A DNA stretch of 54,868 bases from positions 1-54,868 of the forward strand of contig SBHC01000066.1 of assembly GCA_006226375.1 (NCBI GenBank). Direction: 5' to 3'. The stretch comes from Deltaproteobacteria bacterium (GTDB lineage: Bacteria; Myxococcota_C; UBA6777). This document shows positions 42,357-51,988 of this stretch, one piece after another (position 1 is the first letter of the stretch; every line of letters begins with the position of its first letter). The notes beneath the pieces were generated by a model. It made no database searches. It had not been told where the DNA came from and saw nothing but the letters and a program-made list of their open reading frames with translations. A program made the position numbers and the translations under genes.

Positions 42357-45300
42357 TTATCGCTTGTTCTTCTTCTTGAGCTTCTTCTTCTTGGCGCCGT
42401 CAAAGACATCTTCCGTTGATCCTTGAACGGCTCGGGTGCTCAGATTACTCAAGGAGGTGTTGGATTTGCTGCTCTTGAACTTCTTGAACACGCTTCCGAT
42501 CGCTGAGCCTGCCTTCTTCATCGCCTTGAAGCCTTGGGGGGTGGCCAGGATACTGGCCACGAAGATAAACATGGAGGCGGTTTGAGCGGTGCGCCCTGTT
42601 TCACCGTCCATTGTACTGAGGAGGCCCAAGGTGACTGTCGTGACAGCGACCATGGTTCGCGCAATGACAAGGCCTTTTTGTCCGCCTTTGCCTTTGCGCT
42701 TCATTTGCTTGTGTTCCATGAAGGTCGAGACCGCGTTGGCAGCTTCAGCGCCGCCCCAGAATGCCATCATGAGGGTGTTCATCGTTTGGACAGTGTCGTC
42801 GCTGGCACCCAGTTGGCGCGCTGCAGAGGTCGCTCCCCACAGCGCCCATGAGACAGACATCAGAGCGCTTCCGATAAAGGCAGTCCTTTTGGCTGTGTTC
42901 ATTCCGGAGTAGCCGCCTTTGGTCTCCTTGCGCATCTTGTGCAGGGTGAAGGCGGTGTAGCCAAGACCAAGGACAGCAACCCCTGCGATGCTCCAGTCTT
43001 TGATCTGGGAGAAGGTGTCGCCATCGTTGCCATTGACGGTTTCGGTGCCTTGGAACTCGCGGAATGTGATCGGATTGTTGAGCACCATACCGTAGCTGTT
43101 GAACTCATCGTTGGTGGACTGGGCCACCTGGAACGAGGGGTCTGGGCTCGTCCATCGGCCTGTTTGCGCGTCGAGGGAGCGAAGCGCGAAGCGGTGCGTT
43201 TGGGTGGTGGGTTCCCACTCTGCGTTCATGAAGCCAAAGGTGTGTGGGGTGCCTTCTTGTTTGCGAGTTTTTCCATACGGATAGTAGTGGGTGCGGCTGA
43301 CGATCGCGCCAGAAGCGTCTGTCACCGCGCGGACCGAGCCGACTTGGTCTGCGTGATGGAAGTAGGTTTCGTCTTTGCCGTCGCGGAGCAAGTTGTTGAC
43401 GCTAGCCATCAGCATGTCTTGGGTCAGATCCAGGTCGATGGGGCGTGTCTTCAATGTTACCTTGACGATCCCGTTGCGTGAGGCGTGGTAGACCCAGGCA
43501 TCGCCTGCTGTGATCTTGCCGTCGGCTTTCGGGGTTTCTCCATCCAGGGGCGCGACATCATCGAAGAAGATCGCCTGGATCTTGCTGCTGTGAGTGGAAG
43601 CGATCCGGTTCATCCCAAACTTGACGTAGGAGACCCCTTCTCCCTCGCGGATCTCAAACAGGTCTTCGACGTAGAAGGTGTGGAGGCCGTTGGCTTCCTT
43701 GATCGTACGAACGAGGTGGTTGCCGTACCAATAGCGAGCCACGGTCTGGCCGTTTCGCTTCACGCTGGTGCAACGGCTCATATAGTCCCAAGCCATCTCG
43801 TCGTTGCCGCGCTTGGTGATGTTGCCGTTGTCGTCGTAGGTGAGCTTAATGTCTTTGGCTTGCTTCAACTGGTGAACGCGCTTGGTGTCGTATACCATCT
43901 CGCCCAAATGTACGGGGCTTTTGTCTCCCAGGGAGGACACCTTCGAGACGACGTTGTGGTTGTTGTCTTGCTGGTAGTTGATCGCTTCCTGGCCTGTTCC
44001 GACTTTGGCCTGGGCCAGGCGGTAGAGAGAATCGTATTGGTAGGTATTGGTGAAGCTAGCGTCTCCGTGTTTTTGCTTCACGGAGAGTACATTGCCGATC
44101 GAGTCAAAGGTGTTGTCCAAGGTGAACACCTTGTCCACTGCGATTTGCGTCGCCCACTTGCGCGAGTTGTAGGTGTAGTTCGTGGTCACGCCGTTGCTGG
44201 CTTTCCAGCTTTTCAGCGTGTTGTCGGTGTTGTAGGCAATGGAGGTGATCACCCCTTCGAGTCCAAGGGCGCGTCCCGCTGCATCTTTGGTCCACCGCAT
44301 CACACGACCATCGGGCAAGGTTTTGGTGACCAGCTCGCCTTCGGTGTCGTAGGTACGCTTGAAGTCCAGGTTCACACCCATCAGGTTGTGGCGTTCGGCG
44401 ATCACCTGGCCTGTGGTGTCGTAGGAGAAGTAGTAGGTTCCTGTGGGATACTGAATCTTTGAGAGTCGGCCTTTGAGGTTGGTGGCCGTCGGGAAGTTCG
44501 GATCCAACTTGTCGTACGAGTAGGTGATGGTGGTGTCCGGCTTGTCTTTTTCCATCACGGTCTTGAGGCGGCCCACAGCGTCGTGGGTATAAACCGTAAT
44601 CTTCCCACGGGAGTCGCGAACCTCTGCCATCCGGTTGGTGGCGTTGTAGGTCATTACCGTCTCCGAACGATCCGGATCCACGGTGCGAGTCACATTCCCC
44701 AACAAGTCGTACTCGTGGGTTTTGAAGGTTCCATCATCAAAGGTGACCTTGGTGATCCTGTCTTGGTGTTGGTGATTCAAGGCCGAGTATTCGTATTTGG
44801 TGGTGATTGTCTTGCCCCCCGCCAACATCTCCACTTCTTGGATGGTGCGGCCCAGGCCGTCCATCGTCATGACCTTGGGTGTGTTGTAGTGGGGAGATTC
44901 TTTGCGGTTGTCTTCTTCGTCAAAGACGGTTTTGAGCAGCGGACTGTAAACAGTCCGGGTGAAGGACTGGTCGGGGTTGGTTTGTTGGGTGAGACGTCCC
45001 ATCCCATCGTATTGATAGGAAGTCACGTTGGTTCCTTCGGGTGCAGTGAAGGAACATTGATCGGTCGAGGTGTGGACATCCCACACTTTGGCCTGGAAGC
45101 CAAGGCGGTTGTACTCGGTGTGGCTGAACGCCAGGAACTTGTTGTCCTTGACGCTCTCGATCAACTTGAGTGTTGAGAGCTTGCGGCCCAGTCCGTCGAA
45201 GCACTGGATGTTCTTGCGATCGACCTCGCCTCCGGTCATGGAGCGTCGTTCGGTGATGATTCGGCTGAGCGGAGCCTGCATCTCGTAGATGTATCGCGTC

Positions 45301-48300
45301 GAGGGCTTGCCTTCCGGGTCCACAGGTGAGCGGACTGTGGTCAAGCGACCAAAGTTGTCGTAGGTGTACAGCAGGATGTGACCGTTTTGGTTCACGCTGC
45401 GAACCATGACCCCGTAGCGAGTATCCCATGTGGCTTTGGTGGTGAGCACATAATCGTCGATGGCAACATCCTCTTGCACAGCGAAGCGGGAGTAGGTGTC
45501 GTCGTATTGGACGGTCCGCTTGGCGCCGGAGAAGTCGATGTATTCGATGAGGTTGCCGTAGCTGTCGAGTTTGTGTTTCATCGGCTCAACCCAAACGTCT
45601 TCGCCGACTCTCATTCGCATCCGTGTGCGGACGAGGTTGCCCTTGGTCCGTTGACCCAGGGGAAGACCTTTGAATCCTTCACCGTCGTAGAAGTGCTGGA
45701 TTTCTGCACACTGGTTGTTGCCTTGGGGAGGAGCGATGCAGCGTTTGAGGGTTTTGACCGCTCGCAGCATCCAGCGGGTGTCGGTGTAGGCGGTGGGCAA
45801 GATGTACTCGTAGTGGATGTACTTTTCGTCGCCGGTTTTGTCCTTTTCGCCGAGGTTTCGGGTTTCGGTCATGTTGCCATAGCCGTCGTATTCGTACTCA
45901 GTGCGCAGTACCTTCCACTTGGCTTGGTCCGACTCTCCTTCGATCTTGGTGGTTTCGGATGCCTTTTGGCAGATATGGCGAACCGGTGGGTCGAGTTTGG
46001 TGGCATCCACCCCTTGCGCGAGCGTGACTGGACAATCGCCCCAGACGTTGGTGAGCTTGTGGAAGATGCGGCCGTTGCCGTTGGAGATGACATTCTCCAG
46101 GAGGCGACCGTTCATGTAGGTGTCGGTGTCACCCACATCAAAGATGATTTCATCTTTGCGCTGACCGACAGATTCGTCACCGTCGTAAATGGTCTCGGCG
46201 TGGCGGAACCCGCGGAACTGTTTCTCTACACCATCGTAAAACCCGTGGTGGTAGTAGATGCGCTGGATCTGGGGTCGTTCATCGGAGGTCGGCGTGGCCT
46301 GGGCTCCGGGATCTTTCGTGCGTGAGGCCCACGTGGTGATGGTGTTCACCACGGTAAAGGACATGGGCAGCTTGTTTTTCCACTCGCCCTGGCAGGCTTT
46401 GTCTTTTTGGGGATCGCAGCTCTTGTCGCGGATGTAGTGATACACAGAAGAACCATAGGTCACGTTGATGCGCTGACCGATGCCGTTGGAGATCTCACGC
46501 AGCAGGTTGGGTCGTTCAGAGAACAACTCCAGGTAGCTGATCTGACCGGTGTTGGTGATCCAGACAATGTCGCGAGAGCCGTTGCCGTTGATGTCGGTGA
46601 TCCGGACGATAGCCTTGGTGCTGTCGGGGATATCGACACCTTTGAAGCTTGTGATCGACTTGCCTTCGTCAAAGTTCTCACCGTCTCGGTTCACAAAGTA
46701 TTGGACGGTGTTTCCGAGGAAGGCCACCATGTCAGAGAGGCCGTCGCCGTTGATGTCGTCAAATTGGGGACGAGCCGGAAGTTTGCCCGACTGGTTTTTG
46801 ATGTTCACGTTGATCCAGTCGGACCACTTTCCATACCCCAGGTATTTCTTGTAGCGCAGGTTACCGCTGAAGACTTGGACGGCGTCCATCAGGCCGTCAC
46901 CGTTCATGTCGATCAGACGGACCCCATCGGTGGAGAAGGAGGCGCCGATGCCTTTGCCGCCATCGACCTTGGTCCAGCTACCGTTGCCGTTGTTGACCCA
47001 GTAGGTGGTGGTGTCGCCGTTGGAGCGGACGATGTCGATCTTCTTGTCACCGTTGTAGTCCATGAAGCGGGTGTTGGGGTCCTGGTCGCTCAGCGGGGAC
47101 GCGTTGAGCTTCATGCTCTGGTTGTCCCACTGTCCCTTGCCTTTGTTGAGATAGATGACGTTGTTGGTCGCGTCGACGATGTCGGTGTATCCGTCGCCAT
47201 CAACGTCCAGTAGCTGGACAGAGTCGTTCTTGAGCTTCGCTCCTGCACCGCTCTTGTCTTCGATCGCAGCCGACTTGGGAAAGTCATGGGAGACTTGCTG
47301 CATCTGATCGTTCACAGACAGCACATTGATGTTAAACATGTGCTTGGCGTTGCTCGTGTCTACCACGTCGGGCAGGCCGTCACCGTTCATGTCGATGAAG
47401 TCTGCGTTTCGTGTCGCAAAGCCCACGCCAGCGCTGGTTGGAATGGTGTACAGGCGGCTGGTCTTCTCAGAGAACACTGCGTCGCTGTACTTCATGGTGA
47501 ACTGAACAGGGAAGGGGATCTTGGGGTCGATGCCGTAGCGAGTGACCTTGATCAGTCGGGAGAGACCTGAGGTGTTCTCAAACTCCATGGAGTAGCTTCG
47601 GATCCGCTGACCTTCTGTGTAAACAACGACTTCCTTGAGGCGCTTGGTGGTTTTCAGGTCAAAGCCAGGCTTGCCATCGGAGATGGGGTCGGGGCGATCT
47701 TCGTAGAGAAATTCTACCCGGTACAAGGGCTTGTTTTGCTTGCTGAAGACCCACTCAATGGCCTCGACATAAAGCTGTGAACCTACACGAAAGTACTTGT
47801 ATTCAATGCGGTTGCCGTTGCGATCGACGCTGGTGTGGAGCTTCCAACTCCAGGTTCCATCTGTGCCAGTGATCTGCGTGTTGAGGTCGATCTTGCCTGA
47901 GGAGTCTGCGCCGAAGTAGTCGATGCTGCCGTCGGCGTTTTCGGAGGTCCAGTAACCCTTTTGGTCCTTGGCGTCGGTCTTGTGCCAGCGAAATCGTGAG
48001 AACGCGCCTTCGTACCGGGACGTTTGGTAGGGCGTCCCTGGCACAGGGACCATCTCGCCTGTGGGGCCGTAGAATCGATCGTTGTCGGTGTAGGTTGGAA
48101 GTCCGCGGACGGTCAGACGTTGGACGCTTCGTGAAGCTTGGAGTGACCAACCGATTCCAACCACGCCAGCGCCAGCGGAGGAGCTGTAGCTGATGGAGAG
48201 CTTGGGACCAAACTTCCCTCGTCCGTCTGGGGTGACGATCTTAATTGGGTAACTCATCAACCCCATGTTCAGATTGGCCGAGACGTTTTCTCCAATGCCG

Positions 48301-48428
48301 CCCAAGGAGCCTGGGCCTTTCGGTAGGACCAATACGTTGGGTGAAGTTCCATTGGCAGACGCTGCCGTTGCCAATGTCAGGCCACAACACACAATCAAAC
48401 TAACAAACAACCATCGTTGGATGCGCAT
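42357..48428 (-). CDS. Secreted SpvB/TcB-like RHS-repeat protein with multi-helical C-terminus (putative toxin)
   Basis: 2023 residues. A Sec signal (about 1-25) precedes an SpvB-type N-terminal domain (V-L-P-K-G-P-G-S-L-G-G-I-G-E, I-S-Y-S-S-S-A-G-A-G-V-V-G-I-G-W-S-L). Six FG-GAP/VCBS-type units (D-M-N-G-D-G-L-P-D pattern, about 340-615) and a TcB-like middle (Y-Y-H-H-G-F-Y-D-G-V-E-K-Q-F-R-G-F) follow. Then come YD repeats and an RHS core ending in G-R-W-T-S-P-D-P near 1764. The last 259 residues hold about five hydrophobic segments and a Lys-rich end. This is the layout of B-C subunits of Tc toxins and polymorphic RHS toxins, with the C-terminus as the likely effector. The second core Asp-Pro is replaced (R-E-F-Q-G), so self-cleavage may be lost. 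AGAGGG is eight bases before the ATG. Confidence 0.9.
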   Translation of the reverse strand: MRIQRWLFVSLIVCCGLTLATAASANGTSPNVLVLPKGPGSLGGIGENVSANLNMGLMSYPIKIVTPDGRGKFGPKLSISYSSSAGAGVVGIGWSLQASRSVQRLTVRGLPTYTDNDRFYGPTGEMVPVPGTPYQTSRYEGAFSRFRWHKTDAKDQKGYWTSENADGSIDYFGADSSGKIDLNTQITGTDGTWSWKLHTSVDRNGNRIEYKYFRVGSQLYVEAIEWVFSKQNKPLYRVEFLYEDRPDPISDGKPGFDLKTTKRLKEVVVYTEGQRIRSYSMEFENTSGLSRLIKVTRYGIDPKIPFPVQFTMKYSDAVFSEKTSRLYTIPTSAGVGFATRNADFIDMNGDGLPDVVDTSNAKHMFNINVLSVNDQMQQVSHDFPKSAAIEDKSGAGAKLKNDSVQLLDVDGDGYTDIVDATNNVIYLNKGKGQWDNQSMKLNASPLSDQDPNTRFMDYNGDKKIDIVRSNGDTTTYWVNNGNGSWTKVDGGKGIGASFSTDGVRLIDMNGDGLMDAVQVFSGNLRYKKYLGYGKWSDWINVNIKNQSGKLPARPQFDDINGDGLSDMVAFLGNTVQYFVNRDGENFDEGKSITSFKGVDIPDSTKAIVRITDINGNGSRDIVWITNTGQISYLELFSERPNLLREISNGIGQRINVTYGSSVYHYIRDKSCDPQKDKACQGEWKNKLPMSFTVVNTITTWASRTKDPGAQATPTSDERPQIQRIYYHHGFYDGVEKQFRGFRHAETIYDGDESVGQRKDEIIFDVGDTDTYMNGRLLENVISNGNGRIFHKLTNVWGDCPVTLAQGVDATKLDPPVRHICQKASETTKIEGESDQAKWKVLRTEYEYDGYGNMTETRNLGEKDKTGDEKYIHYEYILPTAYTDTRWMLRAVKTLKRCIAPPQGNNQCAEIQHFYDGEGFKGLPLGQRTKGNLVRTRMRMRVGEDVWVEPMKHKLDSYGNLIEYIDFSGAKRTVQYDDTYSRFAVQEDVAIDDYVLTTKATWDTRYGVMVRSVNQNGHILLYTYDNFGRLTTVRSPVDPEGKPSTRYIYEMQAPLSRIITERRSMTGGEVDRKNIQCFDGLGRKLSTLKLIESVKDNKFLAFSHTEYNRLGFQAKVWDVHTSTDQCSFTAPEGTNVTSYQYDGMGRLTQQTNPDQSFTRTVYSPLLKTVFDEEDNRKESPHYNTPKVMTMDGLGRTIQEVEMLAGGKTITTKYEYSALNHQHQDRITKVTFDDGTFKTHEYDLLGNVTRTVDPDRSETVMTYNATNRMAEVRDSRGKITVYTHDAVGRLKTVMEKDKPDTTITYSYDKLDPNFPTATNLKGRLSKIQYPTGTYYFSYDTTGQVIAERHNLMGVNLDFKRTYDTEGELVTKTLPDGRVMRWTKDAAGRALGLEGVITSIAYNTDNTLKSWKASNGVTTNYTYNSRKWATQIAVDKVFTLDNTFDSIGNVLSVKQKHGDASFTNTYQYDSLYRLAQAKVGTGQEAINYQQDNNHNVVSKVSSLGDKSPVHLGEMVYDTKRVHQLKQAKDIKLTYDDNGNITKRGNDEMAWDYMSRCTSVKRNGQTVARYWYGNHLVRTIKEANGLHTFYVEDLFEIREGEGVSYVKFGMNRIASTHSSKIQAIFFDDVAPLDGETPKADGKITAGDAWVYHASRNGIVKVTLKTRPIDLDLTQDMLMASVNNLLRDGKDETYFHHADQVGSVRAVTDASGAIVSRTHYYPYGKTRKQEGTPHTFGFMNAEWEPTTQTHRFALRSLDAQTGRWTSPDPSFQVAQSTNDEFNSYGMVLNNPITFREFQGTETVNGNDGDTFSQIKDWSIAGVAVLGLGYTAFTLHKMRKETKGGYSGMNTAKRTAFIGSALMSVSWALWGATSAARQLGASDDTVQTMNTLMMAFWGGAEAANAVSTFMEHKQMKRKGKGGQKGLVIARTMVAVTTVTLGLLSTMDGETGRTAQTASMFIFVASILATPQGFKAMKKAGSAIGSVFKKFKSSKSNTSLSNLSTRAVQGSTEDVFDGAKKKKLKKKNKR

Positions 48429-48453
48429 CCAAAAAACCCTCTTGATAAACGGT

Positions 48454-48523
48454 CATGAGAACATAGGGTACACGAGCAAGTGGATCGCCTGCCCATTCTC
48501 ATGGATGTGAAAGTACGTACTTT
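48454..48523. promoter_or_regulatory. Inverted repeats in the RHS gene leader
   Basis: CATGAGAA (48454-48461) and TTCTCATG (48496-48503) are perfect mirror arms 34 bases apart, just before the RHS ribosome site. Next to them is the palindrome AAAGTACGTACTTT (48510-48523). These could fold in the mRNA leader or bind a regulator. Confidence 0.45.
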
Positions 48524-48600
48524 TTTGGCAGGGAACCCAGTGCTGTCAGCGTGCTGGTATTCTCCCGCTCTCAACGTTGGGCGACAGTGTACGCACCAAA

Positions 48601-48618
48601 CGTATCCAGAACGTAACG
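48601..48618. repeat. 18-bp direct repeat, copy upstream of RHS gene
   Basis: Identical to 42236-42253. It lies 173 bases before the RHS start and close after the stop of the upstream giant lipoprotein gene. Confidence 0.75.
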
Positions 48619-48684
48619 GACTTTAAGGCTTTCGATACGAATGTCCAGAGGCTTGGAAAAAAAGGGAGAATGGGAGGGGAGAAC

Positions 48685-51600
48685 CTAGCGACACTTAATC
48701 TTTTGGGTTTGGGTGGCGGGGGTCGTGAAGAAGTAGCCGTTGTTCACCACGATCTTGTAGGTGTAGCGATCGTAGTAGTTGACCTGGTCTGTATTTTCAC
48801 CCTTGCTACAGGTGGTGCAGTCTAGCACGCCGCTGTTGGTTTTGGTTTGTGAAAAGGTCTTGGTATACGGGAAGCTGCTCACCCTGTCTGTGGCGACTTT
48901 GGCGTCTTCTCCACAGGTTGGCTTGGTTCCGTCCGATTTGTACAGACAACCTTTGAGGTACGAGGAGCTGCGCCACATCAAGAACTTGGTGCTGCTGTTG
49001 TACACGGGGGTCCATGTCTGTTGAACGCTGCTTGCTGCCAGAGTGACGTCCACCTTGCACTGCTTTTTGCAGGGGTTCGAGCAGTAGTTGCCAACCTTAG
49101 AGCCGCAGCAATCGTCCCATCGACAGACGTAGTCGACATCGAAGTCTTTGGATGGAATCGCAGTCCATGTGTTGTTCAAGGTGCAGGTTGAGTTGGTGTA
49201 CGTTTGGTTGTTGAGTTTTCGGAGCCACCAAAGTCTCCACTGGTTTCTGGCGTCATCAAACACCTCTGCTTGGTGGTCAATGTTGTACTGCAAGGAGGTG
49301 CTGCACTGACAAGTCCTTTGGGTTGGATCGGCTTGTAGGTTGCGATCGCAGTTGTAGTCGAACGAACCGCACAAGTTTTTGGTGGAGAAGAACTTGGTCT
49401 GGCCTGGATGGGCGTCAGCGTCTTTGTCACAGCAATCGCCTCGGCGGTTCACAAAGCCTTGGGTGCTACGGCATTGGTTCTTGCCTGTGCACGCAGTGCT
49501 TGCGTCTTTCTTGCAGCCGATGAACGAGCGGACGTCTACGCCGTAGCCATCTTTGTCGTTGTCAGCGTACCAGTTGAGGTCCTGAGCGTCTTCGTCGATG
49601 TCGTTGTTGCAGTTGTTGTCGATCCCGTCGCAAACATCCGTTGCTTTTGGATTGATCGCTTTGACGCCGTCGTTGCAGTCGGTGTTGTCCTTCACATGGT
49701 CGGCGGGTTGCTGTCCTTCGCACTTCGCGACTGGTGCGGCGGATTTGTCTCCGTAGCCATCTTTGTCTTTGTCGGGGTAGTAGTTGACTGTGGGTAGACC
49801 GTCGTCGATCTTGCCGTTGCAGTCGTTGTCTTTTCCGTCACACACTTCTGCGCTGGGTTTTACTTCTTCCTGGCACGATGCGACGGTGTTTCCCGAAACT
49901 GTGACAGAGGGCCACTTGCCACCTGGGCAGATGCTTTGTTGTCCGGTGGTTTTTTGGGGACAGTTGTCGCATGTGTTGCAAGTCAACCAAGTTCCGCCTG
50001 TGCATACTTGGGTCGCGCGTGCGCAGGGTCCCGTTGTTCCTTGGGCGCCACACTCTCGGTTGGCCCGGACGAGGCCATAGCTGCCGGCTTCATCCAACAA
50101 GTAGGTGACCTTGTCTTTGCCGCCAGGAGGCCCGCAGACCTGCTCTGCTTTTTCAGAAATACATCCAGCGAGGTAGTTGGCTTTGTCGTCGTAGCCCTTG
50201 TAACCGACGCAGGCCCAGCCCACTTCGTTGGCTCCTGAGGGTTTGCGCTGGCCGTTGTCGGCTCCACACACAAACAAGACATCGTCTTCAAAGCTGGAGC
50301 CTTTCACGCCACGATCGGCACGACAGTTGGGACGGTTGTAGTTCTTCTTGAGGCCGTAGTTGTCGGGGTGGAAGTAGCCTTCGGGCTTGGTTTTGTCTTT
50401 GTTGCTGTCAAACACAACACACTTAAACAAGCTCGGGGTTGCGTGTTGGATGTCTTTGCGCCAGCACTGCGAGAGGCCTTGGCGGTTTCCGCCGGAGCTG
50501 TTCGCGCAGGTTTGGTCGTCGCGCAGACCGCATTGTCGCCAATAGTCTGGTTGGAATCCCTGAAGGTCTTCCTGGCACCGAAGCGCAAGGGCGTCGCGAT
50601 TTCCAGGTTGTCCTGTGCGGGAGCGCTCCGTGATCTGCCAGGCATTTACCACACCGTTTTGGGACGAATAGTTTTCCACCAAGGTGCCTTGTTGCAACTC
50701 CAGATACAGGCCCAGAGCGAGGAATGGCTTGAGCGCAGTGGGGACTGAGCTTTGGGGGGTTTCGGAAGCGTCTTGTACACCGTTACCGTTGAGGTCGAGG
50801 TTGGCGATGCACCCTTTGGTCGCGGAGTTGATCTCCTTGGCTTGGAACCGTCGCCCGGTGATGCAGTGACCCAGGTAGCAGACGTCATCCAGTCCAGAGC
50901 AGTCTTTGTCGGACTTGCAGTCGTTGGCTTGTTGGGTCGGGAGAGGAGCCTGGCCTGAGGTATAGACAGGCATCTCGATCATCGGCCCTGCGCCGTCGTT
51001 CCGGTCGCTTTCGACCAAGGGGACAGCGTTGGGCAGAGCTTGTTCCATGACTGCTTTGGTGCTTTGCGGCCACTTTTGCGGATCGCTCTTGTACGTCAGC
51101 ACCTTGATCTCTTTGTAGGTGCAGCGAGCGTTGCTTTGGATCACCTTGTTGGTGCTTTGCAGCGCAAGATAACCGGACAAGCTAAGCCAACCGTCTTCAT
51201 CGTTGTCGCATTTGCGATACCCGGTTTTGTCGGTGTAGTAGTGCTTGGGCAAGGTCTTGCAGAACCAAGGCTTTTGGTCGAGCGGGTTCCTCTCAAGCAC
51301 ATAAGGCGTCTGCATCGCCTTTTGGTCTTCGGAAGAGAAGGTGGGCAAACCTGTTACCTGTAGTTTGCCTTCACAAAAGTCGGCCACGCTGTAGCACTTC
51401 TTGTTGTACTTAAACTGATCGCTGGTGCAGGTTTCTTCTTCAGGACCCTCTTCTTTGACAGGTTCGGGTTGTTCCTCTTTGGGGTCCTCTTCTTCCACTT
51501 CTTCCACAGCGGAAGCATCGTTGCCCTGGTTGGGTTCTTCTGACGCTGGCGCCTCTTCCAGTTGACTGACAGGTTCGGGTGCCGTTTCAGCTGTTGGCTC

Positions 51601-51834
51601 CGTGCTCGCTTCTGTGATGACTTCTTTGGTGGTCTCCGAAGAGACTGCTGCACAATCACAAGTGTCATAGCCCGATCGATCAGCTTTGCAGATCTGGGAG
51701 GAGGTCTTGCCATTGGGGCAGGTGCATTCCTGGGTGGAGCCAGGGATGCATACAGGTTCAGGCCCTCCGCACGCCAGAAAGCTTGACGCCCAAAGCAGCG
51801 TCACGCAACAACCGAGAACAAGGAACTTTTTCAT
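48685..51834 (-). CDS. Giant Cys-rich lipoprotein with MopE motifs, paralog A
   Basis: 1049 residues. The signal ends in the lipobox F-L-A-C (followed by G-G-P). A Cys-rich start and a long acidic linker (Glu/Pro-rich, to about residue 135) lead to a conserved core also present in the next gene: D-F-C-E-G-K, C-D-N-D-E-D-G-W, I-Q-S-N-A-R-C, P-V-Y-T-S-G, G-R-R-F-Q-A-K-E-I-N, W-x2-C-G-L-R-D-D-Q. Two MopE-type metal-binding motifs (C-D-G-K-D-N-D-C-N-G-K-I-D-D and a second) with D-K-D-G-Y-G-D calcium-like loops lie at about 690-790, and a Cys-paired C-terminal domain closes the protein. ATG 51834 has AAGGA upstream. Function unknown; probably a large surface structure. Confidence 0.88.
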   Translation of the reverse strand: MKKFLVLGCCVTLLWASSFLACGGPEPVCIPGSTQECTCPNGKTSSQICKADRSGYDTCDCAAVSSETTKEVITEASTEPTAETAPEPVSQLEEAPASEEPNQGNDASAVEEVEEEDPKEEQPEPVKEEGPEEETCTSDQFKYNKKCYSVADFCEGKLQVTGLPTFSSEDQKAMQTPYVLERNPLDQKPWFCKTLPKHYYTDKTGYRKCDNDEDGWLSLSGYLALQSTNKVIQSNARCTYKEIKVLTYKSDPQKWPQSTKAVMEQALPNAVPLVESDRNDGAGPMIEMPVYTSGQAPLPTQQANDCKSDKDCSGLDDVCYLGHCITGRRFQAKEINSATKGCIANLDLNGNGVQDASETPQSSVPTALKPFLALGLYLELQQGTLVENYSSQNGVVNAWQITERSRTGQPGNRDALALRCQEDLQGFQPDYWRQCGLRDDQTCANSSGGNRQGLSQCWRKDIQHATPSLFKCVVFDSNKDKTKPEGYFHPDNYGLKKNYNRPNCRADRGVKGSSFEDDVLFVCGADNGQRKPSGANEVGWACVGYKGYDDKANYLAGCISEKAEQVCGPPGGKDKVTYLLDEAGSYGLVRANRECGAQGTTGPCARATQVCTGGTWLTCNTCDNCPQKTTGQQSICPGGKWPSVTVSGNTVASCQEEVKPSAEVCDGKDNDCNGKIDDGLPTVNYYPDKDKDGYGDKSAAPVAKCEGQQPADHVKDNTDCNDGVKAINPKATDVCDGIDNNCNNDIDEDAQDLNWYADNDKDGYGVDVRSFIGCKKDASTACTGKNQCRSTQGFVNRRGDCCDKDADAHPGQTKFFSTKNLCGSFDYNCDRNLQADPTQRTCQCSTSLQYNIDHQAEVFDDARNQWRLWWLRKLNNQTYTNSTCTLNNTWTAIPSKDFDVDYVCRWDDCCGSKVGNYCSNPCKKQCKVDVTLAASSVQQTWTPVYNSSTKFLMWRSSSYLKGCLYKSDGTKPTCGEDAKVATDRVSSFPYTKTFSQTKTNSGVLDCTTCSKGENTDQVNYYDRYTYKIVVNNGYFFTTPATQTQKIKCR

Positions 51835-51888
51835 ATCCAAACGATCCTTCTGATGATGGCCTGGAGGAACGATACAAGAATCCTGCAG

Positions 51889-51917
51889 AAAAGCCTTGTG
51901 CTCTCAAAGCACAAGGC
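51889..51917 (-). terminator. Intrinsic terminator after giant protein paralog B
   Basis: On the minus strand, GCCTTGTGCT-TTGAG-AGCACAAGGC forms a perfect 10-bp stem with a 5-base loop, followed by TTTT. It lies in the 154 bases between paralog B and paralog A, so the two are probably separate transcription units. Confidence 0.85.
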
Positions 51918-51988
51918 CTCTCTCCAGATCGTGGATTCCAAAATAGGGGGAAGCAGCGCCAGCTCCGTTGGAAGCTAACGCTTAGGAT

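Noticed and set aside
43485..46325. Several rightward open frames of 200-325 codons opposite the RHS gene
   Set aside because: All lie inside the RHS gene, which has continuous domain signatures on the other strand.
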